A stretch of 64,000 bases of DNA. Origin: Ardenticatenaceae bacterium (GTDB lineage: Bacteria > Chloroflexota > Anaerolineae > Promineifilales > Promineifilaceae). This document shows, piece by piece, positions 8,689 through 20,644 of the stretch. How positions within the stretch are numbered: the stretch's first letter is position 1; each line of letters begins with the position of its first letter. Where the stretch lies: assembly GCA_020634455.1 (NCBI GenBank), contig JACKBQ010000001.1:3472001-3536000 (forward strand). The letters are read 5' to 3'. A program made the position numbers and the translations under genes. Under the pieces are notes generated by a model. The model was not told where the DNA came from. It searched no databases and saw only the letters and a list, made by a program, of their open reading frames with translations.

Positions 8689-8874
8689 ATGCGGCAGCGG
8701 CGGGCGCTGGTGGTGCGAATTTGGCTGGATGAAGACGGCCGTTTACAAGGACAGTTGAGCGATCCGATGTCGGATTGGAAACGGCCGTTTGCCCAGCCAG
8801 ATGAGCTGTGGACGTTGCTTCACGCCTGCTTTCATACCCCGCAATCCCCACCCAACACCGAGACAAATTCATAG
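8689..8874 (+). CDS. Small hypothetical protein, paralogue of the 62-aa protein at 33833
   Basis: 61 aa, with no signal peptide or membrane segment. GGAGG lies about 7 bases before the ATG, a good ribosome-binding site. It resembles the 62-aa product at 33833: both have a hydrophobic strand with Arg and Trp (VVRIW / LLRFW), then a strand of the form L-S/E, then an R-x-F-A...EL...LL helix (KRPFAQPDELWTLLH versus QRHFATVQELVHFLE). It lies 15 bp before a lipoprotein gene and probably shares its transcript. Function is not recognised; the fold looks like a small alpha/beta adaptor. The frame contains two ACGGCCGT sites. Confidence 0.7.
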   Translation: MRQRRALVVRIWLDEDGRLQGQLSDPMSDWKRPFAQPDELWTLLHACFHTPQSPPNTETNS

Positions 8875-8889
8875 CAACGGAGGTTTTTC

Positions 8890-10032
8890 ATGAATAAAAA
8901 ATTATTGGTTTTGGTATTGATTGGTTGGCTGCTGGTGGCGTGCAATGGCACGGGCGAAGAATCCGTGGCTGATTTGCCAACGGCGGTGCCTACCATCGTC
9001 ATTGTTGAGAGTGATGGTGACAGCAACGCGCTGGACGATACGCCTGTGGAAGTTGAAGTGGAAAGTGAGAGTGGGGAGGATACGGCCGTTACCACCGATA
9101 CCGAATCCGAACCCAGCACCGATCAAATCGCTGAACCCGACACTGTCAATCTGGACGAAATCATCCTCTACAAAGAGCCGCAGGGTGTGGATTACCGCAC
9201 CACGCTGGAATTTATCATGACAGTGGAAGATGAGGTGGTCGGTTCCGCGAATGCACAGGGCAACCGCACTGCTAACCCAGATGCGTCTGAAATTGTGTTC
9301 ACCATGACAGGCGACGCGGTGGGGGAACTGGGCGAGACGATGACCATCACCCAAATCGAAGATGCATTTTACGCCGTCCTGCCGCCGCAGCCGTGCATCA
9401 CCCTCTCCGGGCAAAGCGGCTTCGAAAATCCATTCGGCCTCTTTTTAGACACGGGTGGCTTTTTAACGGAAGATGCCCAGCGGGTGATGCCTGACGAGAC
9501 GATCAACGGGGTGGACAGCGCTCATTTTGCGCTGAGTGAGCAAAATCTGCTGGATTGGGAAGTGTACGAAATTTACGAGGCGGATTTGTACATTGCCAAG
9601 GATGGCGGCTACGTGACCCGACTGCGCATTTTGGGCCGTGGGGTGAACAATGTGCTAAACAGCAACGCCAGCCAGGAGGGCGAAATTTTTTACGAGCTGA
9701 ACTTCATTCCTGAGCCGGTGCCTGTCATCCAGGTGCCCCAAGGCTGTACAGATGCCACTGAGATCAATACACAGTACCCGGTTTTGGCTGACGCAACGGC
9801 CGTTCAATCCGCCCCAGGTTTGTTTAGCTACGAAACCCAAACGCCGTTCGACGAGGTGATCGCCTTCTACAAAGAAACCCTCACCGCCAACAACGAATGG
9901 GCCATCGCCCAGGAAATTGTGCAAGAACCCAACGCTAGCATCACTTTCACCGGAGCTGGCGGCACGCTGATGGTTAATTTGGGGCCAGGGCCAAGTGGCG
10001 GCATCATTGTGGGTATCCTCTCGACACCATAA
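8890..10032 (+). CDS. Secreted lipoprotein of unknown function
   Basis: 380 aa. A signal peptide ends in the lipobox LLVAC (Cys18), so it should be lipid-anchored on the outer face of the membrane. Residues about 25-90 are an acidic, low-complexity stalk rich in Glu, Asp, Ser and Thr. Residues about 95-290 form a globular beta-rich domain resembling LppX/LolA-like lipoprotein folds (TTLEFIMTVEDEVVG..., with strands ending in ELNFIPEPVP). The last ~80 aa (FSYETQTPFDEVIAFYKETL...MVNLGPGPSGGIIVGIL) form a second alpha/beta domain. GGAGG precedes the ATG. It follows the 61-aa gene in a probable operon and ends at a strong bidirectional terminator. The domain guesses are weak; secretion is clear. 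Confidence 0.85.
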   Translation: MNKKLLVLVLIGWLLVACNGTGEESVADLPTAVPTIVIVESDGDSNALDDTPVEVEVESESGEDTAVTTDTESEPSTDQIAEPDTVNLDEIILYKEPQGVDYRTTLEFIMTVEDEVVGSANAQGNRTANPDASEIVFTMTGDAVGELGETMTITQIEDAFYAVLPPQPCITLSGQSGFENPFGLFLDTGGFLTEDAQRVMPDETINGVDSAHFALSEQNLLDWEVYEIYEADLYIAKDGGYVTRLRILGRGVNNVLNSNASQEGEIFYELNFIPEPVPVIQVPQGCTDATEINTQYPVLADATAVQSAPGLFSYETQTPFDEVIAFYKETLTANNEWAIAQEIVQEPNASITFTGAGGTLMVNLGPGPSGGIIVGILSTP

Positions 10033-10037
10033 GGCGC

Positions 10038-10076
10038 AAAAAAGCCCACCGAGGAACGTTCCCCGGTGGGCTTTTT
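10038..10076. terminator. Bidirectional intrinsic terminator
   Basis: A GC-rich stem (AAAAAGCCCACCG ... CGGTGGGCTTTTT) with poly-A on the left and poly-T on the right. It lies between the convergent lipoprotein gene (ends 10032) and the nuclease gene (ends 10099), so it can stop transcripts from both sides. Confidence 0.93.
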
Positions 10077-10098
10077 GTTTAGCTAGTTGGTGGTGGAT

Positions 10099-13896
<3,798 letters not shown>

Positions 13897-13994
13897 AATT
13901 ATTTTCTCCAGAGAGTGGGAGTTGTGTTGATAAGCTGTGGTTTTATAACGGAGGCTAGAGAATAGCGCAAGAAATTTTAAGGCTGGAATGGCAG

Positions 13995-14867
13995 TTAGCC
14001 TGCGAATTGCGGGGTGGGCAGGCCCTTGACGCCGGGTTGGTAGGTGAATAGGCTGCCGGAAAGCGGGTATTTTTCCAACTCGGCGGCGGACATGTTTTGC
14101 GAGGCGGTAGTGATGTAGAGCGTGTCCAGTTTTGGTCCGCCAAAGGTGCAGCTGGTGACGTTGGGTACGGGCAGCGGCACTTCTGCCAAGATTTCGCCTG
14201 TGGGGGCAAAGCGGGTGAGGCGTGCGCCGCCGTAGTGCGCCAGCCAGAGGCAATTTTCGCTATCTACAGTCATGCCGTCGGGTGCGCCGTTGATGGCAAA
14301 GGTGAGTTTTTGAAACGGCCGTTTCCCACTCAAACTTCCATCACTCTGCAAATCAAAAGCGTACACCATGCCCTTGACTGAGTCGTTGTGGTACATCGTT
14401 TTGCCGTCCACGCTGAAGGCAGGGCCGTTGGTGATGATGTAGCCCGTGTCCATCGTGTGCAGCGTCAGGTCGGGATCGAGCCGGTAGAGCGTGCCGGTGG
14501 GGTCTGTTTCGCCTCGATGCAGGCTGCCAGACCAGAAACGGCCGTTCCCATCCACCTTGCCATCGTTAAACCGGTTGCCAGGTAGATGCGCTTCTGGCAG
14601 CACCAGTGGCTCCACGGATTGTGTCTCCAAATTAACCACAACAAACCCATCCGGCGTAGTGCCGACAAAGCCACCCGACTGCCGGCTGGCCAGACTGGTG
14701 ATCGCCACCGAGAAGGTCCAGGTTTGGCGCGCATCGCTGCCCAGATTCAGTTGGTGTACCTGATTTTTGCGGATGTCTACCCAATAAATGCAGTTTTCTG
14801 CCGCCACCCAAAGAGGGCCTTCGCCTAACTCGGCGTTTGTTTGCCACACACAGGTCACTTCTTTCAT
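13995..14867 (-). CDS. SMP-30/gluconolactonase/LRE family protein
   Basis: 290 aa, a six-bladed beta-propeller lactonase of the SMP-30/regucalcin family. The start motif ELGEGPLWVAAENCIYWVDI places the metal-binding glutamate (ELGEGP) near residue 16. The metal-site asparagine and aspartate fall in ITNGPAFSVDGKTMYHNDSVKG, and a second conserved turn in NGAPDGMTVDSENCLWLAHYGGARLTRF. These enzymes open sugar lactones or related esters using a divalent metal, in the cytosol. GGAG lies 9 bases before the ATG. It is divergent from the Gfo/Idh/MocA oxidoreductase at 14961, which could make the lactone substrate; this pairing is inferred from position. Confidence 0.93.
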   Translation of the reverse strand: MKEVTCVWQTNAELGEGPLWVAAENCIYWVDIRKNQVHQLNLGSDARQTWTFSVAITSLASRQSGGFVGTTPDGFVVVNLETQSVEPLVLPEAHLPGNRFNDGKVDGNGRFWSGSLHRGETDPTGTLYRLDPDLTLHTMDTGYIITNGPAFSVDGKTMYHNDSVKGMVYAFDLQSDGSLSGKRPFQKLTFAINGAPDGMTVDSENCLWLAHYGGARLTRFAPTGEILAEVPLPVPNVTSCTFGGPKLDTLYITTASQNMSAAELEKYPLSGSLFTYQPGVKGLPTPQFAG

Positions 14868-14960
14868 GCTGATTTCTCCAAAATTTGCTAGATGTCGGTA
14901 AACTTACCGGAAAAGAAGTGTCGCATCAAATATTGATGCCGCCAAAAAAGGATGGGAAAG

Positions 14961-15950
14961 ATGGAAAAAATTCGTTGGGGCATTTTAGCCACGGGTTGGA
15001 TTGCCGAACAGTTAGCCGAAGCCATTAACAGCCAGCCAGACGCGGTTTGTCTGGCGGTTGGGTCTCGTACGCAGCAGTCGGCGGATAAATTTGGCGAGCA
15101 GTGGGACATTTCCCGTCGCTATCCCACCTACGAAGCGCTGGCCGCTGACCCGGATGTGGAGGTGATTTACATCGCCACGCCGCACAATTTGCACTATGAC
15201 AACATGAAGCTGTGCCTGAACGCGGGTAAGCATGTGCTGTGCGAGAAGCCGCTCACGGTGAATGCGGCCCAGGCGCAGGAATGTATGGCGCTGGCTCAAG
15301 AAAAAGACCTGTTTTTGATGGAGGCGATGTGGATGAAGTTCATCCCCGCCATTCAGCAAATGCAAGAGTGGGTGGCAAACGGCCGTATTGGCATCGTCCA
15401 ACTGCTCCAGGCAAATTTTGCGTTCAACATTCCCTTTAACCCGAACGGCCGTTTGTACGATCCGGCGCTGGCGGGTGGGGCGCTGCTGGACATGGGCATC
15501 TACCCCGCCACGCTGGCCCATCTGGTTTTGGGCAAGCCAGCGCGTATCCTCTCGGCGGCGCATTTGGGTGAAACCGGGGTGGATGAGCTAAACACGGCCA
15601 TCTGGCAGTACGCCGACGGTGCGCAGGCGGTGTTGACCAGTACGCAGCGGTTGGAACGGCCGTGTGATGCCTTCATCACCGGTAGCCAGGGATACATTAA
15701 GCTGCACGCCAACTTCTGGCACAGTCGAACCCTCACGTTCAAACAGAGTGGACAGGAAGCCGAGGTTGTGCAAATTCCTTATGAAGGCAACGGTTACGGT
15801 TACCAGGTGCGCGAGGTTCATGCGTGTCTACGCGCGGGCAAGCTGGAATCGGCCGTGGTGACTCAGGCCGACACGCTGGAAATCATGACCTTGCTGGATG
15901 AGATGCGGGGGCAGTGGGGACTGGTGTACCCGCAGGAACTTGTTGCTTAA
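14961..15950 (+). CDS. Gfo/Idh/MocA-family NAD(P)-dependent oxidoreductase
   Basis: 329 aa. The N-terminal Rossmann fold begins IRWGILATGWIAEQLAEAI; the family signature for NAD(P) binding and catalysis is seen in YIATPHNLHYDNMKLCLNAGKHVLCEKPLTVN, with the catalytic lysine in CEKP. The C-terminal alpha/beta domain has GGALLDMGIYPA, where the acidic and aromatic residues face the substrate. The family oxidises or reduces hydroxyls on sugars and cyclitols, or trans-1,2-dihydrodiols. I prefer the ATG at 14961 (AAGGA eight bases upstream) over 14952. Its stop overlaps the stop of the converging VOC gene inside the shared bases TTAA at 15947-15950. Confidence 0.93.
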   Translation: MEKIRWGILATGWIAEQLAEAINSQPDAVCLAVGSRTQQSADKFGEQWDISRRYPTYEALAADPDVEVIYIATPHNLHYDNMKLCLNAGKHVLCEKPLTVNAAQAQECMALAQEKDLFLMEAMWMKFIPAIQQMQEWVANGRIGIVQLLQANFAFNIPFNPNGRLYDPALAGGALLDMGIYPATLAHLVLGKPARILSAAHLGETGVDELNTAIWQYADGAQAVLTSTQRLERPCDAFITGSQGYIKLHANFWHSRTLTFKQSGQEAEVVQIPYEGNGYGYQVREVHACLRAGKLESAVVTQADTLEIMTLLDEMRGQWGLVYPQELVA

Positions 15951-16534
15951 CGGCCGTATGGATTTTTCGAGCTGCGGTCGTCTGACAAGGTGTTGGTGGT
16001 GCGCTGCACCAAAATCTCAATAGCGTCCGCCAAATGCTCGTCGGTGATGTTGTACGCCTGGCGTTCAGTGCGTAATTTGTGCGCCAGCAGCAGCACCTCC
16101 GCATGGCTCACCCCCGGCGGCGGGTCAAATTTGTAGTTGGCCAGTTCGTATAGCTGTCCCAGCGGATCGCGGAAGTAAATCGAGTACATGAAGCCGCGAT
16201 CCACCTCGCCGCTGTTGGGGATGCCCCGCTCGTCCAGCCGCTTTTTTACCTGGGTGTAGGTGGCGCGGGAGACGTTGAAGGCGATGTGGTGCAAATTGCC
16301 GATGCCTTCCGGGTTTGGGGTGGGGTCGGGCTTGCGATTTTCATTGGTGAAGATGGTGACGAGACGGCTGTCGCCCGGATCAAAGTAGAGATGGTTTTCG
16401 GCGGGAACGTCCAGGTTTGGCTGTTCAAAAACGAACGGCATCCCCAGTACGCCTTCCCAAAAATCTATAGAAGTTTGGCGATCGGCACCAATCAGGGTGA
16501 TGTGGTGGACGCCTTGTGTTTGAATTTTCTGCAT
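15947..16534 (-). CDS. VOC (glyoxalase/extradiol dioxygenase) superfamily protein
   Basis: 195 aa. It has two beta-alpha-beta-beta-beta modules: the first starts GVHHITLIGADRQTSIDFWEGVLG and the second GNLHHIAFNVSRATYTQVKKRL. Metal ligands are the histidine of HHI, the histidine of NLHHIAF, and the glutamate near QLYELAN. This is the pattern of MhqA/MhqO-type ring-cleaving dioxygenases, about two-thirds of their length. I prefer the ATG at 16534 (GGAG seven bases upstream) to one four codons earlier. It is the last gene of a same-strand group with an alpha/beta hydrolase, a larger dioxygenase and a MarR regulator, which suggests quinone or electrophile detoxification. The last base of its stop overlaps the neighbouring stop. 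Confidence 0.9.
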   Translation of the reverse strand: MQKIQTQGVHHITLIGADRQTSIDFWEGVLGMPFVFEQPNLDVPAENHLYFDPGDSRLVTIFTNENRKPDPTPNPEGIGNLHHIAFNVSRATYTQVKKRLDERGIPNSGEVDRGFMYSIYFRDPLGQLYELANYKFDPPPGVSHAEVLLLAHKLRTERQAYNITDEHLADAIEILVQRTTNTLSDDRSSKNPYGR

Positions 16535-16550
16535 GAGTTTCTCCATTTTT

Positions 16551-16610
16551 ACCGCGGAGAGCGTGGAGGGCGCAGAGAAAAAACTCTGCGTTCTCCGCGT
16601 CCTCAGCGGT
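16551..16610. repeat. Imperfect inverted repeat (CGGAGAGCGTGG type)
   Basis: 27-base arms at 16551-16577 and 16584-16610, imperfectly complementary and separated by six bases, between the hydrolase stop and the VOC gene start. Similar CACAGAG-rich repeats lie at 17285-17330 and 25690-25760. Confidence 0.6.
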
Positions 16611-16616
16611 GAATTT

Positions 16617-17264
16617 TTAGGTTAGTTTGTTAATAATTTTCTGGGCCTGATCTATTTCGTCCTGGATGATGGTGTGGCCCATGTTGGGGTAGATTTTTTT
16701 GTTGACGGATGCGCCGAGATTGTGGAGGGTAACGGCCGTTTCTTCCACGCGCTCTACCGGAATGTGAAAATCCACATCGCTGCATCCAATAAAAACTGGC
16801 GTACCGTCCAACGACCCGGCATAATCGCGTGGCGTACCGGGCGGGCCAATCAGCCCGCCGCTGAACACCAGCAAGCCGCCGTACCGTTTGGCATTCCGCG
16901 CCACAAACTCACTGGCCAAACACGCCCCCTGCGAAAACCCGCCAATGATGATTTTCTTTGCTGGAATGCCAGCCGCTTCAACCTGAGCCACCGCGTCCGC
17001 TACAGCTTGCAGACCAGAGTCCAGCCCCGGCTGGTTTTGCGGCATCGGGGCCAAAAAGCTGTACGGATACCAGGTGTTGCCCGCCGCCTGCGGGGCCAGG
17101 TAGGTCATCTCCGGGTGGAGCAGGATGCTGGCCAGCTCCAAAATGCTTTGCGCCGTCGCCCCACGGCCGTGTACCAAAATCATGGCAGCTTTGGCTTCGG
17201 TGAGCGGTTTGCCTTGCTGCAAAATGGGTTGCCCCTGGTGGGGGCCATTTGCTTTCGTTGTCAT
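16617..17264 (-). CDS. MhqD-like alpha/beta hydrolase (phospholipase/carboxylesterase family)
   Basis: 215 aa. The alpha/beta hydrolase core shows the oxyanion segment ILVHGRGATAQS, the nucleophile elbow GGFSQGACLA (Ser), the acid in GCSDVDFHIP (Asp) and the histidine in PNMGHTI, completing the triad. The family includes MhqD of Bacillus subtilis, induced by methylhydroquinone and located in a MarR-controlled regulon with ring-cleaving dioxygenases. The same combination occurs here: VOC protein downstream, MhqO-like dioxygenase and MarR regulator upstream, all on one strand. AGGAG lies 9 bases before the ATG. It likely hydrolyses ring-cleavage products or esters, but the natural substrate is not known. 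Confidence 0.93.
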   Translation of the reverse strand: MTTKANGPHQGQPILQQGKPLTEAKAAMILVHGRGATAQSILELASILLHPEMTYLAPQAAGNTWYPYSFLAPMPQNQPGLDSGLQAVADAVAQVEAAGIPAKKIIIGGFSQGACLASEFVARNAKRYGGLLVFSGGLIGPPGTPRDYAGSLDGTPVFIGCSDVDFHIPVERVEETAVTLHNLGASVNKKIYPNMGHTIIQDEIDQAQKIINKLT

Positions 17265-17380
17265 CTTTTTTCACTCCTAAAAAGCGGAACACAGAGTTGC
17301 GCAGAGGTGACACAGAGGGTCACAGAGAGAAGAAAAAATCTTAGCGCAATCTACGCCAATCTGCGAAATCTGTGGTTAAT

Positions 17381-18337
17381 TTATGCTGGTTTTTCGATTG
17401 GCTTGAGTTCGATTTCCGGCAGGCGGGTCTCGATGGCGAGGCGGTGCTGCTCTAGCCAGGACGGTAATTTGAGGTGCGTGCCCAGCTCCGCCACCGGCTC
17501 GTCGTAGGGGAAGCCGGGGGCGTCGGTGGCAATCTCAAACAGTACGCCGCCAGGGGAGCGGAAGTAGATCGAGTGGAAATATTGCCGATCTTGCACGGGC
17601 GTCACCTGCACCCGCGCCTGCCGCAGCTTTTGCAGATATTCCAGCTGCTCTGTGTCATCCACCGTGCGGAAGGCGATGTGGTGGATGGAGCCTGCGCCAA
17701 ACTGGCCCGCTGGCTGGCCGGGGTGGTGCAAAATGTCCACGATGGTGCCGATGTCGTTGGCATCTGCCTGGTAGCGGAAGCGATTGCCCTCTTCGCCTAC
17801 AAACTGGTAGCCGAGCTGTTCGGTGAGCAGTTGGCCGGTCGGTTCCACCGCATCCAGCCAAAGCGTGACGCTGTGGAAACCGCGCAGCGCCTCTTTTTCG
17901 CCAATTGGCCCATCGGCCCAAAACTGCAAGGTGGCCGGGGCGTCGCTGGTGATGAGTTCCAGCGGCAGGCCGTCCGGGTCGGTGAAGGGGAGCACGTCTG
18001 CGCCAAAACGGGTTTGGATGTCGCCCGTGCTGATGCCATTTTTCTGGAGCCAGCTTTGCCAGAATCCCATTGCTTGCGGGCGGATGGTGTAGGCGAATGC
18101 GGCCGTTTCGCCATTTCCTCTTTGCCCGCGCCGCATGTGCTGCCAGGGGAAGTAGGTCATGATGGTGCCGGGCGTGCCCACCTCGTCGCCGTAGTAGAGG
18201 TGGTAGGTGCCGGGATCATCGAAGTTAACCGTTTTTTTCACCAGTCGCTGCCCCAGGATGTGGTGAAAGAATTCGACGTTTTTGTGGGGATTGCTGGCAA
18301 CGGCCGTAATGTGGTGTAAGCCTTGAACAGGTTTCAT
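17381..18337 (-). CDS. Ring-cleaving dioxygenase, MhqO/MhqA-like
   Basis: 318 aa, full length for MhqO/MhqA-type proteins. Two VOC modules: the first starts KPVQGLHHITAVASNPHKNVEFFHHILG with DPGTYHLYYGDEVGTPG and TYFPW; the second contains GFHSVTLWLDAV, GSIHHIAFRTVDD and YFRSPGGVLFEIATD. The histidines of HHI and the glutamate of FEIATD are the expected metal ligands. In Firmicutes these proteins protect against hydroquinones and quinones. AGGAG precedes the ATG. Directly upstream in the 47-bp gap to marR is a 15-bp sequence (18355-18369) that recurs with one mismatch upstream of marR, so repression by that MarR protein is likely. Confidence 0.94.
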   Translation of the reverse strand: MKPVQGLHHITAVASNPHKNVEFFHHILGQRLVKKTVNFDDPGTYHLYYGDEVGTPGTIMTYFPWQHMRRGQRGNGETAAFAYTIRPQAMGFWQSWLQKNGISTGDIQTRFGADVLPFTDPDGLPLELITSDAPATLQFWADGPIGEKEALRGFHSVTLWLDAVEPTGQLLTEQLGYQFVGEEGNRFRYQADANDIGTIVDILHHPGQPAGQFGAGSIHHIAFRTVDDTEQLEYLQKLRQARVQVTPVQDRQYFHSIYFRSPGGVLFEIATDAPGFPYDEPVAELGTHLKLPSWLEQHRLAIETRLPEIELKPIEKPA

Positions 18338-18354
18338 ATCATGCTCCTGAATTA

Positions 18355-18369
18355 TTCAACATTAAACTA
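18355..18369. promoter_or_regulatory. Candidate MarR operator, site 1
   Basis: TTCAACATTAAACTA, upstream of the MhqO-like gene. Fourteen of 15 bases match the complement of 18929-18943 upstream of marR. The core TTtAAcaTTaAA is nearly palindromic, as expected for a MarR dimer. Not found upstream of the hydrolase or the smaller VOC gene. Confidence 0.6.
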
Positions 18370-18384
18370 ATTCGCTAAAAAAAG

Positions 18385-18834
18385 TTAACCCTGCGCCAGC
18401 CCCAACTTGCGGCATAGCGCGGCCAGCTGCTGCTGCTCTTCGGCAGTGAGCGGCGCAAGCGTTTCTACAACGCCTGCGACGTGGGCGGGCAAAATGGTAG
18501 CAATCAAGTCGTGGCCAGCCTGGGTAAGGTGGACATCTATGCAGCGGCGGTCGTCCTCGCGCCGCTGGCGGGTAACCAGGCCGCGCTTTTCCAAATGATC
18601 GATCACCATTGTCATGTTGCCACTGCTCTTCAAAATCTTTTGGCCCAACTCACCGCTTTGCATGGCTCCCAGATGATAGATGGCTTCCAGCGCACCAAAT
18701 TGGCTGACTGTTAATTCGTGATCCCGCAGATGGGTGTTGATGCGCTGCCCAACGGAATCGGCGGCGCGAAAAAGCTTGATGTAACAATCCAGCGCTAAAT
18801 TTTCTTCTGCGGTGCCATCGAAGTGTGTGCCCAT
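18385..18834 (-). CDS. MarR-family transcriptional regulator (MhqR-like)
   Basis: 149 aa, the usual MarR length. N- and C-terminal helices form the dimer interface. The winged helix-turn-helix spans about residues 35-105 (LTVSQFGALEAIYHLGAMQSGELGQKILKSSGNMTMVIDHLEKRGLV), followed by the wing RQRREDDRRCIDVHLTQAG, with the conserved D-R residues. It lies immediately upstream of the MhqO-like dioxygenase in the same direction and may be co-transcribed or separately promoted. A nearly identical 15-bp motif occurs upstream of both genes, which argues for autoregulation plus control of the dioxygenase. In the B. subtilis counterpart MhqR, quinone modification of a cysteine relieves repression; here the only cysteines are near the N-terminus (DCYIK) and in CIDV and CRKL. 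Confidence 0.95.
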   Translation of the reverse strand: MGTHFDGTAEENLALDCYIKLFRAADSVGQRINTHLRDHELTVSQFGALEAIYHLGAMQSGELGQKILKSSGNMTMVIDHLEKRGLVTRQRREDDRRCIDVHLTQAGHDLIATILPAHVAGVVETLAPLTAEEQQQLAALCRKLGLAQG

Positions 18835-18928
18835 AAAATCTGCTCCACGTCGCTATTTCCCGAAAGGAAATGTTCATAAATATGTCACCGTAAAGCATAG
18901 CAGTTGGGGCAATAATGTCAATATTAAA

Positions 18929-18943
18929 TAGTTTAATGTTAAA
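18929..18943. promoter_or_regulatory. Candidate MarR operator, site 2
   Basis: TAGTTTAATGTTAAA, about 95 bp upstream of the marR start codon, in an AT-rich patch. Its complement TTTAACATTAAACTA differs from site 1 at one base. The rest of the 18835-19030 spacer shows only AT-rich sequence and no gene. Confidence 0.6.
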
Positions 18944-19030
18944 TTAAATTTCCTTGAGACAATTTGAGGCAGAATTCAAAAGCCTGGAACCAATTTGGAA
19001 GTTTACAAATGACCAAAAACGTTTTGAAAT

Positions 19031-20470
19031 CTACGTGGTGTGGCGTTTGAACAAGGGCAGCAGTAGGGGGAGCAAAAAGACAAAGGGGATGGCGATGAGG
19101 TGGGCAGCAAGGTGGTTGCCGCCGAGCGCGTAGGTGCGCAGGTGGCCGTAGATAAGGACAGATAGCTGTACGTTGAGTAAAAACCATAGCCCAGCCTGCA
19201 ACCGATACGTGATTATTGCCGTAGCGGTCTCATCTTCCAGCAGCAGCCAGGGGAAGGGCCAGGTGCTGTACCAAAGGCGGAAGCTAAGGGCCTGGAAGGT
19301 GTAGGCAGCCAGAAGATCAGCAGCGGCGCGGAGGGGCGAACGGCCGTATCGCCAGCCCAGCCACAGCAGCCACAAACCCAGCAACCCAAACAGCAGCCGC
19401 GCCCAGGTGGCCACGCTTTCAATCAGCTGGGTGGTGATGGGCTGCCCTGCTTCGCCCCAAATGAGCAGCAGCAGGGTGGCTGGCGAAAAGCCGGGTGCGC
19501 CTGCGGATTCCCGAATTAAGCGGTTCAACAAATCTGCTGGTGAGCCAAAAGGCAGGAAGCTGAGTAGAACGGCCGTACCGCCTAACAGTGCACCCCAGCC
19601 AAAAACGCGTAAACGGGCCGTGTTGTTATCCAGATTGCGCCAGGCAGCCAGGGCAAAAAATGGCAATGGCAGCAACCCAATGGGTTTGGTCAGCGCTCCC
19701 AGCAGCAAAAAGAGGCCAGTAGGCAGGGGGCGTTCCCGTCGCCAAAACCAGAGCGCCACCAGTTGCCACAGCATCAACAGCACGTCGTTGTGGCCGTCCA
19801 CCACAAACATTAGCAGCAGCGCCGGGTTCCACAGCCAGAGCAAAGTGAAGCTGCCCTGTTTTGCCGGGCTTGTTTGCGCCAGCATCTGCCAGATGAGCCA
19901 GCCGCAGGCCAAATGTGCCAGCAGCCCCACCGTTTTGAAGGTGAGCAAGCCAGCCAGCAAATTGTCGCCAGTGATGTTGGTAATGCCCGCCGCCAGCAGT
20001 TCCCACAGCGGCCCGTACGGGGATGTTTCACCAGCCCACTCGCCAGCCAGTGGCAAGAATGGGTCATCGGAGAAGGCGTTGGGTGGGGCGGCATAAGGGC
20101 TTTGTTGATAAACGCTGCTTACCCGCCCGCGAATGACGTACCGGTACAGATCGTTGGCGTTGATGGGGTAGGTTTGCAGCAGGGGCAGGGCGAGGAGTAC
20201 GGCCGTTCCCAGCAAAAAAGCCAATGAAGGCGCTGATTTGCTCATCTGCACAGCGCGAAAAGCCAGCCAATACAGCCCAAACAGCACCAGCAGCAGCAAT
20301 CCGTAGCCCAGCCCAGCCAGCAGCGAGGGAGCCAGTGAATTTACGTCTTGCAGGGGGAGGGTGTTGAAATACGGCCGTAATGGAAACCAAATCCAAAAGA
20401 TGAGATACCCCACCAGCGATGCCAGCGCCAGAATGGTTAAGTTAGAGGGTTTGGGGATCAATTTGGTCAC
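19031..20470 (-). CDS. Polytopic membrane glycosyltransferase (mannosyltransferase/GT87-like)
   Basis: About 479 aa with roughly 11-13 hydrophobic segments. The first extracellular loop carries NANDLYRYVIRGRVSSVYQQSPYA and AGETSPYGPLWELLAA, which match the acidic-residue and SPYGP motifs of polyprenol-phosphate-sugar-dependent mannosyltransferases (MptA/B and GT87 relatives). A later loop has FVVDGHNDVLLMLWQL, with HND typical of this group. It probably adds a sugar to a lipid-linked glycan on the outer face of the membrane. The start is uncertain: an ATG at 20659 would overlap the divergent thermonuclease gene and gives a non-protein-like N-terminus, so I chose the GTG at 20470 before the first membrane segment. 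It has no glycan-gene neighbours. Confidence 0.85.
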   Translation of the reverse strand: MTKLIPKPSNLTILALASLVGYLIFWIWFPLRPYFNTLPLQDVNSLAPSLLAGLGYGLLLLVLFGLYWLAFRAVQMSKSAPSLAFLLGTAVLLALPLLQTYPINANDLYRYVIRGRVSSVYQQSPYAAPPNAFSDDPFLPLAGEWAGETSPYGPLWELLAAGITNITGDNLLAGLLTFKTVGLLAHLACGWLIWQMLAQTSPAKQGSFTLLWLWNPALLLMFVVDGHNDVLLMLWQLVALWFWRRERPLPTGLFLLLGALTKPIGLLPLPFFALAAWRNLDNNTARLRVFGWGALLGGTAVLLSFLPFGSPADLLNRLIRESAGAPGFSPATLLLLIWGEAGQPITTQLIESVATWARLLFGLLGLWLLWLGWRYGRSPLRAAADLLAAYTFQALSFRLWYSTWPFPWLLLEDETATAIITYRLQAGLWFLLNVQLSVLIYGHLRTYALGGNHLAAHLIAIPFVFLLPLLLPLFKRHTT

Positions 20471-20606
20471 AGGCCAGCCATCAATTTGTGGGCGCGTTAT
20501 TAAAAACCCAGAATAAAGCTTCTCATGGATAATCTTAACGCAATCAGCGAAAAAGTGGCAGCGGCGGCAAAACAAGAGTTGTCCCGGCTGGATCATCAAT
20601 GAATCG

Positions 20607-20637
20607 TTGCACCTGTTTTTTGCCACCCTTGTATAAT
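20607..20637 (+). promoter_or_regulatory. Sigma-70 type promoter of the thermonuclease gene
   Basis: TTGCAC (20607-20612), a 19-base spacer, then TATAAT (20632-20637). The expected start of transcription, 7-8 bases downstream, coincides with the A of the ATG at 20645 and no ribosome-binding site exists, so the message is probably leaderless. Confidence 0.65.
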
Positions 20638-20644
20638 CTGCGCC

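Noticed and set aside
13897..14253. N-terminal extension of the nuclease gene to 14253
   Set aside because: The extension overlaps the SMP-30 gene, has an Arg/His-rich non-protein composition, and a good signal peptide with ribosome-binding site starts at 13896.
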